Positions 1-9,396 of a DNA stretch of 64,000 nt are shown here, in pieces. Made by a program: the position numbers and the translations under genes. The notes under the pieces were generated by a model. The model saw only the letters and a list, made by a program, of their open reading frames with translations. It was not told the DNA's origin and did no database searches. The stretch comes from Prototheca cutis (Eukaryota > Chlorophyta > Trebouxiophyceae > Chlorellales > Chlorellaceae). Positions within the stretch are counted from its first letter, which is position 1, and every line of letters begins with the position of its first letter. The DNA is taken from NCBI GenBank assembly GCA_002897115.2, contig BCIH01000001.1:425010-489009 (forward strand). Direction: 5' to 3'.

Positions 1-460
1 CGACCCAATCAGGCGATCCCCCGTACCATTGGGTAAACCTCAGCTAATCCCTACAGGATCCCGTGCTAACTGTAAGCCTCACTGAGCAAGGTTGCAGTAC
101 TGCGCTAGTAATAGGATCATATAAGGATACCCACTAAGGAGAGAGTTCCTGGAGGGTGGGATTGATTGTCGGCGCATGCATGGACCGGGAAGAAAGGCTG
201 CTCAGAGCGATCTGGAGGGCTACAGGGACGGGGGGAAACAAGCGGGTGTGCGCGAGTGGTGTACGATCCAGAAAATGAACCCGAAGGGGGCCCCGAAATC
301 TGGCGGCGGCACCACCACAAGTGCCCGTCCTGGCCGAGCGCGGCCCGGCAGAGAGAGGCACCCCACGAGGTTACCGAGAACAAAGTTGCTGGGCATTGCC
401 TCACAGCACGCGTTCAATGGTGCTGATCCGCGGTGCAGGGCCTGCGGCAAATCCTGGTGA
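1..460. other. No gene recognised
   Basis: Short overlapping open frames occur on both strands, but none shows a recognisable domain, a credible splice structure or a consistent coding frame. It lies just 3' of the decayed TnpB/Fanzor-like segment on the minus strand and may be part of the same dead element or plain intergenic sequence. Confidence 0.4.
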
Positions 461-950
461 TCAGATCATATCAGGTGGAGCGCCCCGGAGGGCAGAGGTG
501 CGAGGGGGGAGCTTGGTTTTGCGATCAAAAGGCGGCGGTCTTTTGCCGGTCAGGACCAGTCTCTCCCCCAGGTGGTGGATGTTCCATGCCATGTTGACGT
601 CGCGGTTCCACACCACACCACAGCTCTGGCATTTGAGGACAGCGTACTTGTTCCGGGCGGTGTTGCCGTTTGGATTGCGCGCAGTGCTGCTGCTGGATGG
701 GGGCCACTGTCAATCGCGGGGCATCACGTCCACCGGCCTCGCCCCGGCCTGGAGCACCTGTTGCGCTTGATGCCGGCGTAGCACCTGGGTGGGTGTCTTC
801 TCTTCCGATCCGCGCCGCATCACAAAGGCGTGCCTCTTGTGCATGGTCGACAACCTCAACGCCGCCCCTGGTGTGCACGTCCCAGGGCAGCCGCCGGTGC
901 AGCGCTCCCTTCGAGGTCTTCCTCATGCGGCAGCAGTGCATTGTGCGGGG
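461..950 (-). pseudogene. Decayed TnpB/Fanzor-like RNA-guided nuclease C-terminus
   Basis: Read on the minus strand, about 670 down to 461 encodes a stretch with KYAVLKCQSCG followed by VVWNRDVNMAWNI and then LGERLVLTGKRPPPF. This matches the zinc-ribbon and terminal RuvC segment of TnpB/Fanzor proteins, whose hallmark is a CxxC pair followed by (W)NRDVNAARNI and a short proline-rich tail. Further upstream, at about 935-895, another frame reads RKTSKGALHRRL, resembling the TSK-C-x-x-C-H segment that carries the first zinc-ribbon cysteine pair, but the cysteines are gone. An in-frame stop sits at 710-712 and the two conserved blocks are in different frames. No N-terminal RuvC aspartate motif was found further upstream. 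I therefore call it a dead, 5'-truncated copy. The C-terminal motif is seen directly. Assignment to the eukaryotic Fanzor branch rather than another OrfB-type protein is inference from the eukaryotic context. Confidence 0.6.
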
Positions 951-1084
951 GCAGTCCGGTTCCGACCGGAGATCTGACCCCGGTCCTGCAACAGCCGGCG
1001 CATCGACCAGACAGATGCAGTGGCTGCATTATCCATTCCCGTGGTCCGCTTCAATGCAGGATGAGGAGAAGGCGTTTTTTGACT

Positions 1085-1690
1085 ATGGACATCAACCGGC
1101 ACCAGCCACCCACAGGTCCTCAGCCCGACGATGACGCCCAGCACATGGATGACTGGCACGATCCAAACCAGCAGGCGGACTGCAACCGGGACAGCTGGCC
1201 CAACCCTCGCTATGCTGAGCAGGATTCATCATGAGATATCCACGGTGCCAGATCCCAGCAGGCTGCTGTGGACAGCCAGCTGGTCTTGCTGACCCTGAGT
1301 GGGGAACCCCAAAGTGGGAATGATGCTGGACCTTCAACCCCTGCCCCTCACCACCCCCTGCAAGATTTTGTCATCAACTGCATCGTGCAGTACCGCATGC
1401 TAAAGAACCCAGGCACACTGAAGGATGGCCATCTTCGATTCACTCGTGACGTGCTGAGCACCCGCTCCCCGGAACCCGTCGACAAGTGAGCAACAGAGCT
1501 GGAGGAAGAAGGGCTCTGGGCTGAAATGCCTCCCAACTCAGGCTCTGGATCCAAGAAGCGGAAGATCGGGTGGCAGGCAGAACAGCAGCCGCCAGAAGTA
1601 CAGGCGGAGGACCACAGCGAGACCAGATGCAGCTGCTGAGGCCCAAAAAACAGTGGCCACGACATTGCCTGTTACTGAACTTGATGCTGA
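1085..1690 (+). other. Coding-like stretch of unknown nature
   Basis: A short ATG-initiated frame (1085-1234, 49 codons, rich in D, Q, N and P) is followed by a 73-codon frame (1268-1489) and then, after a stop, a segment containing a basic KKRK cluster near 1555-1565. No family was recognised, and splice signals joining the pieces are not convincing. It lies next to the TnpB/Fanzor-like remnant on the opposite strand, so it could be another piece of the same decayed element or a fragment of an unrelated gene. Confidence 0.2.
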
Positions 1691-2702
1691 TCCCTAGATA
1701 GATTGACCTGTCTTTGTCTGCACAGTACTCCCCTTGATGTGGCAACAATGGGCAATTGAATCATGATATGGAGGTATAAGACGAGATTTTCTTGTGGAAT
1801 CAGCCCACACAAGCACCTGCTCTGGGGCACAACCAGGGCATGATCCTTTAGCGCTTGCCAATCCTAAGGATGTTTGCTGGCGGCGCGTTTGAAGAATGCC
1901 AAGGGCCGCCGAACGAGAAACCGACATAATCGCAACTCCCATTTGCACCCTCAATCCTTTCATTATCTCGATTTATGGGGTAACAGGCGTTGCAGGGCCC
2001 TACACGCGCGGCTTGGTGGCCCCGTCCTCCACAGCTGCGCAGCCCCCGAACGTCGAAGGGCGGTTGCCCACGAACGCACTCCTTCCTGGGCCCGCCCTGT
2101 TCTGAGACTAGACTTTTGATGCGGAATAAACATCATCGCGCAGTCGCACAAGAGGGCCACCGCACGGGTGGTGCACGGGAGGGATTATTGGAGATCGGTA
2201 CGCGCCCTGGCGCCGTTGGGGTGGCGACAAATATTATGGCACCCAACTGTGCCGCGCACGACACAAAGCACAGGCTTTCTCACGGCCGTGGCCGTCCAGG
2301 CACACTGTGCATATTCTTGCATGAGCTTGCAAGGCATGATGGGCTTTGCATGCCCNGACACCGCGGCGCGGTGCGCCCCACAGGCTGTGGCTTGCAGAGC
2401 CAGCACGGCGCCACGTGCATGGACTGGTGAGGCTNAAGCTGGCAAGGCACCGCGCGGTTTGACGCACNCAATCGTCTTATTGTCTAACGTTTCATCCATG
2501 TGGGTCCATGCAGGGCCGACGCCAAGGTCCAGCCGGCGAATGGGCGCCAATGCCAAGGTGCGGGGTCCCCGGAACGAGACCCGGCCAAGTCGCGCCGTTT
2601 CCCGGACCAGTGGGTGTGCCTGGCACTGGGCTCGCCTGGTTTTGTTTGCTCATCCCAGTATATTTTGTGATTTATTTAAGGAGTGTTTGCTTTTTCCCTG
2701 CA
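1691..2702. other. Intergenic sequence, probably with the 5' end of the PRPP synthetase gene
   Basis: No domain was recognised. A pyrimidine-rich tract ending in CAG at 2702 looks like a 3' splice site, so an upstream exon of the PRPP synthetase gene should lie in this stretch. A plus frame beginning at the ATG at 2508 is one candidate for it. Single Ns at 2356, 2435 and 2468 show limited sequence quality. Confidence 0.35.
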
Positions 2703-4068
2703 GGCTCCCGCCGGCTTTGCCCGTGCAGCGGCTCTGGGGGGCAATGGCCTNGCCAGCCGTCCCAGCTCCGGGCCCGGACTGTCCACGCCCTCCAGCGCCG
2801 GCCTGCCCCTGTCCCCCGACCTCCAGCGCCCCGTGCTGGCTCCCTCGGAGTGGGCGGCTCCCAGCGCGGTACGCGGCGCCGACATGGCATCGCTGAGTTC
2901 TTCTCTGGCCAGCGGCGCGCCGCAGCTGGCGCAGCTGTCTGCGCTGCAGGCCCTGCAGCAGCAGGCCGCGGCGCAGGCGGGCTCCCCCTCGCGCCTGCGC
3001 ATCTTCTCTGGCACCGCCAACCCTGGCCTGAGCCAGGAGGTCGTGTGTTATCTGGGTCTGGATCTCGGGGCGGTGGCTATCAAGCGCTTTGCCGACGGCG
3101 AGATTTACGTGCAGATCGGCGAGTCCATCCGCGGGTGTGACGTGTTCCTAGTGCAACCGACGGCGCCGCCCGTGAACGACGCGCTGATGGAGCTGCTGAT
3201 CATGATTGACGCGTGCCGCCGCGCGTCTGCGCGGACCATCACGGCCGTGCTGCCCTACTTTGGCTACGCCCGAGCCGACCGCAAGACGCAGGGCCGGGAA
3301 TCCATCGCGGCCAAGTTGACCGCCAACATCATCACTCAGGCGGGGGCGGACCGTGTGCTGACCATGGACCTGCACAGCGGTCAATGCGTGGGCTACTTTG
3401 ACATCCCCGTCGACCACGTCCACGGCGAGTCTGTCATCCTCGACTACCTCGCATCCAAGCGCATCGGCACGGGGGACCTGGTCGTCGTGTCCCCCGACGT
3501 GGGCGGCGTCGCACGCGCCCGCGCGTTTGCGAAGAAGCTGAACGACGCGCCGCTGGCTATCGTCGACAAGCGCCGCTCCGCGCACAACGTGTCGGAAGTC
3601 ATGAACGTCATCGGCGACGTCCGTGGCAAGGTCGCCGTCCTCGTGGATGACATGATCGACACCGCCGGTACGGTATTCTGACTTCCCTGGTTGCTTGCTT
3701 GGTCGATGCTGTGTGTTGGACGGGTGTCCTCTGCTGCATTTGTGGGTGCGCACCGTGTCCGAGGCCCTAAACCCTAAAACCCTAACCGCCCCACTCGAAA
3801 CCCAGGCACAATCACGAATGCGGCGCGGGTGCTGCATGCAGAGGGCGCGAGGGAGGTGTACGCGTGTGCGACGCACGCGGTCTTCTCGCCCCCGGCGGTA
3901 GAACGACTGTCCTCGGGCGTGTTTAGCGAGGTCATCGTGACCAACACCATCCCCGTCCCGCCCGAGAAGAACTTCCCTGAGCTCACCATCTTGTCAGTAG
4001 CCAACCTGCTGGGCGAGGCCATCTGGCGCGTCTACAACTCGGCATCCGTGCAGAGCATACGCGAGTGA
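2703..4068 (+). CDS. PRS: Ribose-phosphate pyrophosphokinase (PRPP synthetase), class I, probably plastid
   Basis: It makes phosphoribosyl pyrophosphate from ribose 5-phosphate and ATP for nucleotide, histidine and tryptophan synthesis. The catalytic part begins with LRIFSGTANPGLSQEV. It contains the flexible-loop segment GYARADRKTQGRESI, the divalent-metal segment DLHSGQ, and the PRPP-binding signature VLVDDMIDTAGT at the end of the first exon seen. Exon A runs 2703-3667 and exon B 3806-4068. The intron starts GTACGG and ends CCCAG, and joins G-T-I-T-N in phase 1. The roughly 100 residues before the catalytic domain are rich in A, S, P and G, like a transit peptide. The upstream boundary is a 3' splice site, so the true start codon is not seen. 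An ATG at 2884 is an alternative internal start. The family is certain, the N-terminus is not. Confidence 0.93.
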
Positions 4069-4384
4069 TTGATCGAGCAATGGGCGTGCAGAGCGTGCGC
4101 AAGTGATCGATCCTTGGCCGCTCGTCGCACACAAGAAGCAGAGACCGTCCCGGTTTGCTCGTCTCTTGTGACTGATTGGAGCAAGCCTACCTCTCCACTT
4201 GTGGACGCCGGTGGGCCCTTGTCAGCTCAAGCAATTCAACGTTGGCCGCTTTATTTTTCATTCCCTGATTGACAGCGACGCAGCGGCGCACCGACGTGGA
4301 GGCCGCTGCCCCCAGTCCTGAGAGAGGTCCCTATCGTCTCATGTACACACTGACAACCCAGGCGGGCTGATTGACCAGCTGATA

Positions 4385-4461
<77 letters not shown>

Positions 4462-4519
4462 CCTGTGCAGAGTGGGTTTTGGGCGTGGAAAACAAGCGAA
4501 ATACCGGGGGGTCAATCAA
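4069..4519. other. Convergent 3' intergenic region
   Basis: It lies between the 3' ends of the PRPP synthetase gene (+) and the TCAIM-like gene (-). It holds a long CA dinucleotide tract and no recognisable gene. Confidence 0.6.
4390..4459. repeat. (CA)n microsatellite
   Basis: An almost pure CA dinucleotide tract of about 70 bases is interrupted once by a G. Confidence 0.95.
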
Positions 4520-6488
4520 TCAATCAAGGTCAAAGTCCCAGGGGATGCATATGGCGCCCTGGCGGGGTAGCACCCGTTGCGCGGTGCCGAGCTGGAGAGA
4601 CAGACCCCCGAGCAGGGGCTGGAGTTCAGCGGCGTGGTGCAGCAGGCGAGCACACCCGGCCCTGTACCGACGACCATCCAGACCCTCCTCGCGCAGGAGC
4701 CGCCGGAGCCGCAGTCGTCGCTCGACCTGCGTCCGCAGCGTGCGGAGCGCGTCCTCCGCGGCAGCGTGCTCAGCGGCACGCCGGCGAGCCTCTGGTAAAG
4801 TTGTTGCCAGCGCTGACGCAACATCTGCCGGTGGCAACCGCAGGGGAACCGACAGCGCCCCCGTGGCGGGGTCCACCGTCGTCGTCGTCCCGCTCCCTTC
4901 CGCCCGGAGAATGACGTCGGCAACAGTCGTTGCTGTCTGGTGGTGATGGCTTGACGCGAGCGCTCCCTCGTCCCCCACACCGCCACGAGAGGTGGCCAAG
5001 ACCGCGAGCAAGAAGGAGCGGTACTCGTCAGAGGTGGCGTCAACCCCCTTCCCGGGGACGACCGCGGCCAGCCCCCAGGCCGCGGCGGCCCGGCCCTCCA
5101 GCGCGCTGATGTCGGCCCGCAGCGCACGCAGTGCCGGTCCCCTTCCCTCGCCGTACATTCCGATCAAAAATTCGCGCCAGGCTTCGGCACCTTCGCTCGC
5201 ATCCAGCCCCGCCCCGCCGGCCGAGGAGGCCAGCGGGGCGCTGGGGCCCGGCCGCAGCACGACCCGCTCGCCGCGCAGGAGACCTGGGCCCAGCGCCTGC
5301 ACCACCGCCGCCAGCTGGGCCAGCAGCCGCCGTGTCTCGCCCGGCGGCCAGCGCTGGACAGCTGGCGCCAGCGTCGCCGACACGCCCTGGGTCACACGCA
5401 GCGCGCCCCGGATGGCCTCGTCCTCGCCTCGTATGCCGTGCGCAGAAGCTGCGTGGCTCGCCCGGCGCAGTTCTTCAGCAGCCGCAGGCACAAACTCCCG
5501 AAGCGGCAGTGAGGCCGACCCGATTTGGTGACTGGCATGGGAACCATGGGCCCCGCCAGCAAGCTCCAGTCCGCAGGCACGGAAGAGCTTGCTCAGTCCC
5601 GCACGCGCACTGGGTGACAGCCGGGCTGTTGTATGGGTGGCCGGGGAAGATGCCTTGGACCGGCTGGAACCACTACTCCCATGTGAGGACTGTGGCATCC
5701 CGCGATGTGGATTGTTTCTGTGTTTGTGTGTGGTGCGTCTCAAACACACACACACCCCCTCGACGTTCCCATGACCTGTGTCCAATTCGCCCGATGCAGC
5801 AATAGCACAAACCCCCAGCAACACAAGGGCCGCTGCGCTTCATCACAACCCGCGCCTCTTCCAGAACCCAGCCATACCGGGGGAGGGAGGCTGACGGTGA
5901 CGTGTCGCAACGGTTGCTGCTGCTGCGTTTTCTCCTCCGCAGCCAGGGTCAAATCCGTTTCGCTCTGGTTTTCGTCGCCCTCGCTCGCTGGCTTGGGGTG
6001 CAGGTAAAACTCAAAGCGGTAGGCGGCAGAAGCCCAGGATCCTGCATGACCCGGGCTGCCGTGGCTTGCCTGCCCCGCTTGCAGGTACTCCTGCAGTCGT
6101 TTGAAGCTGCGCTCATTTGCAGCCTGTACCAGAGGGCAGGGCGTGAGGGGGGAGGGTGTGCCGCGTGGCTGCATGAGATCGGGTGGCCAAACACCGCAGA
6201 CAGAATGGCGTGGAGGGAACAAGTATCAAGAGACATTTCGAGCCGCATTATCGGTTGGGGTGCTGGGTGTCGTTCCCTCCAGCCAATGTTCCCTCCAGGC
6301 CCATCCCTGCCAAAGTCCCAGTGACCCACCTTGGCTTCCGGATGCCCATGGAACAGGTCCGGGTGCACAAGGCGATAAAAGTCGCGCAGTGCCGATTTCA
6401 GCTCCCCACTGGACCCAGTGGAGTAATACCGACCAGTCCGAGAAAGGATGCACGGCAGAGGCCTCAGCAATGGGCTCCAGGACGCCAT
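4520..6488 (-). CDS. TCAIM-like mitochondrial protein (DUF4460 plus DUF4461)
   Basis: Three exons join cleanly: 6488-6330, 6123-5878 and 5689-4520, all in phase 0 with GT-AG introns. The N-terminus (MASWSPLLRPLPCILSR) looks like a mitochondrial presequence. It is followed by LRDFYRLVHPDLFHGHP, the J-domain-like start of DUF4460, then NERSFKRLQEYL and a beta-rich segment with FEFYLHP and VTVSLPPP. The third exon carries LSKLFRACGLEL and a long alanine/arginine-rich helical region like DUF4461, ending at PWDFDLD. This two-domain layout is that of animal TCAIM (T-cell activation inhibitor, mitochondrial), whose molecular role is poorly known. The predicted length is about 557 residues. The orthology is from recalled motifs and needs a profile search. 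Confidence 0.72.
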
Positions 6489-6861
6489 GGCCCGGACATG
6501 TACAGGTCACCGGACTTGGCCAATCCACCCGGCACCGACCAAGCGCCCACTCCTCACCAATGGCATTCATACACCGCAGGCATGGGCATGTGCAACTGAA
6601 TACTGTTTACACACCTGTGGTATTTGGGCAGCATGAGCGACCTTGTGCGCAATGGTGCATCCGTGAATGCGTGCGCACCGAATAAACATGGCTCTCATCT
6701 CTCGTTTCCACGCATCTGGGTCCAGCCCTGGACAGCCCAGCACCATCCAAGGCACGGAGATCGCAACCCATCAATGCCTGATGCACCCCATTCCAAGCCT
6801 CGAACGTATATCAATCCATCACATTGCTCAATAAACATCATAAATCAACACATGTAAGGCA

Positions 6862-8407
6862 TCACGAGTCAAGCTGTGGGCGCTGGCCAGCTGTCAGCTT
6901 TTGCAGACGGAACCGTGTGGTGAGCAGCGATGCAGAGGGCCGTCCCAGCACGAGTGCAGCCTCTATGTCCACCAGCGCTGCCTGCAGTTTCTCGCTTTCC
7001 TCCAGGATGCCAGCACGCAGGATGAGGGCATCACGGACGGCGGCCTGGATCGCTGGGCTGCTGGCAGCCGTCTCGGGCGCCGCGGCAGGGCCGGCGTCTT
7101 TGGCCTGAAGAACAGCACCACAGTCCTGGATAGCCCCAGGCAAATCGCCCTGTGCCTGCCGAGCCCTTGCCCGAAGAAGCAGCAGCGACGCGACCTCTTC
7201 CAGATTCAGCGTCTGCCGGCCCAGCAGGGCTTGAGTGGCACAGGTGACGACAGCCTCATGGCTGCCTGTCGTCGCATGCTTCATTGCTGCCGTCGCATGA
7301 GCCCTGCATTCCTCAAGAGATGCAATTTCTTCTCTTGGCGCCTTGGCTTGTTCCAGCGTTGTGCCGTCCTCGGGCCGGCGGCCTTGAAGCTCCAGGGCAA
7401 AGTCATACGGATTGCCTCGCTGCCGAGCCGCCAACAGTTGCCGCCTGCAGCATGACGATGTGCATTCATCAGCGTGTTGTATCGCTCGTAAACGCATGGA
7501 CCGGCTTTTACATGTGCACGTGCAGTCGGCTTGCTTTACGAAAAGGACCCTCTCGTCACACCAGAACAGAAAAAAGGTAAAACAAATGAACGGCCGTACC
7601 TCAGGGCAGCGAGGTCTGGCGGTCCGGACGGTGCGGCGACGCAGGCCGAGGGCTCCGCCCCTGTCGCTGGCTGTCCGCCGGTGCCCAGCAGGCGTGGCCC
7701 TGGTCCCGGCGGATCGGGCATGTCACGCAAAAGTGCAGGTCCACCAGTCTCCCGAGGCGGGCTCAGGTGCGCATGCACCAAGTCGATGGCGCCTTGTGTC
7801 ATGCGGTCGCCCACAAAGTTGCTGGTAGGTCCTACCTTGACCCTCTCGTACCCAAGTTCCCACTGTGTGTGTGCGGGAAAGGAAGAGTCAGGGGTGGGAA
7901 AGGCGTGCATCGGCTATGTAATTTCCATTGCCTGGCTGCGCTCTGCTTCAAACCTGGTTTTCAGGTGTGTGGGTGTGCCATCCATCCGTGTGCCCCCCCC
8001 CCAAAGACAGCCAGCCCAGCCCAGCCCAGCCCTACACTGCCAATCCCTCACAACACGCAAATGCACACCTGTTTATCTCTTCCATCTGGTTCCTGCAGCA
8101 TAGGGTCGTATCCCTTGCTCTCGTTGACCTGCAACGGGTATTGCTATGAGTGCCGCTGAGCATGTGCCGCAAGGCAGCGATGAGCGATGGACGATCGGCT
8201 AGGCAAGTCCCCCCCCGCTACTCGCCACGGCCGAGCACAGAACGTTGAGTTCCCTCACCCAACCTTTACATAAGGTCCTCCATGCGGGTCCTTGGTCCAA
8301 ATTTGCTTGTGGTGATGCGCTTCTCGCTCGGCACGCAGTCTGGCAATTTCTGCATCGTTGACCGCGACTGCCCTCCCGGCCTCCGCCACAACCAGGGCGT
8401 GGGACAT
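6862..8407 (-). CDS. TPR-like protein with an unrecognised conserved-looking N-terminus
   Basis: Four exons fit on phase and splice sites: 8407-8264, 8128-8069, 7862-7600 and 7444-6862. The N-terminus is a basic helix (EIARLRAEREAHHHKQ) followed by HGGPYVKVNESKGYDPMLQ and ELGYERVKVGP. A proline/glycine-rich linker comes next. The last exon is alanine-rich and helical, with tandem helices resembling tetratricopeptide repeats (EEVASLLLLRARARQAQGD and AVRDALILRAGILEESEKL). No signal peptide or membrane segment is visible. The acceptor of exon 3 is the end of a CA tract. I do not recognise the N-terminal domain. The TPR assignment is tentative. Strong splice-phase agreement supports a real gene. 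Confidence 0.62.
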
Positions 8408-9396
8408 CGTTGCAGACGCTCTTGCACTCAATCAAATAATAATCGTCATCGCTCCAGGCAGGACGCGTTTGGTCCGCCAATCGGTCTGCTGCCGACGCTG
8501 AATTTTGCGTGAGGCTGGGGGCAACTGTGGGATCGGGGCAATTTTCAGTGTGTTTCCCACCCGGTCCACCCAATGGCACACACACACACACACCCCTCGT
8601 GTCCCTAACACACACCAGCAGCGACGATTCCGAGTGTAGTAACATGGATGAGCACGATGACAGGCAAAATAATTCGGGGGCCGGGAATCAAACTCTACAC
8701 AAACAAGGGTGCCTGCCTGGGGGACCAGGGCCCACACCAAGGACAAACAAAGTCTGCCTCTAAGGGACACAGATGGGGGACAAAGGCGGGACGGGACGAA
8801 AAGCCCAACCGGAGCCAGAACAGATCAGAGAGATGAATGATGGATACGTTCATTCGGGACATGTGCCAAGCCAGAGGGAGCCAGGCGGGGTCGAGAGTCA
8901 ACTCAGGAAGGGGGGGCGCAGACCTGCCAAGCCATGGGCCCCAGGGCAGTAAGTTACTGGGTGGTTGTCTGGGAAGGGGAGGCGGTCGGAGGCCAGCAGG
9001 TACCCCTCAACCTCCAAACCCCCAGCACATCACGCAAGCTCTGCACTTAAAAACAAGCGCTACCAAAACAGTTCTCTCGTACGGCACAAAGGAATGGTCG
9101 GCACTATTGTTGGGAGGGGGGGTTGTTGTTGCTGCTGAGCCACGGGGGGCCACCGTCTGAGGTGCCACTCAGTGGAGAGGCAAATTCCACCCCGCTGCTC
9201 TACGACAGGGCTTGCACGGGACAGTTCAAAGCACACATCTTGTCAGGACTTCATGTGTGCTGGAGGCCATTCACAATCGGTGCGTGCGAAATGTAGACGA
9301 GCACGTGCTCATGGGGTGCTCCGTGCACAGCCGCAGGCGTGAAGCGTGGTGTCCTGCGGGGATGGCAGACCTGCACGCTGCTTCACACCCCGCTGC
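8408..9396. other. Intergenic: upstream of the TPR-like gene, downstream of beta-amylase
   Basis: No gene was recognised. The region contains a short CA tract at about 8578-8594, just upstream of the TPR-like gene's start, and a G-rich stretch around 8900-9150 that is probably the 3' flank of the beta-amylase gene. Confidence 0.5.

Noticed and set aside
2683..2702. Start of PRPP synthetase at the GTG near 2683
   Set aside because: GTG starts are not expected for a nuclear gene, and the site lies within a pyrimidine tract ending in a CAG acceptor.
3148..3876. 242-codon minus frame opposite PRPP synthetase
   Set aside because: It is a GC-driven antisense shadow, rich in H, R, V and D, with no domain.
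8672..8705. Minus-strand TTTGATTCCCGG resembling a tRNA 3' end
   Set aside because: The T-loop lacks the conserved cytosine and the upstream sequence does not fold into the other arms.
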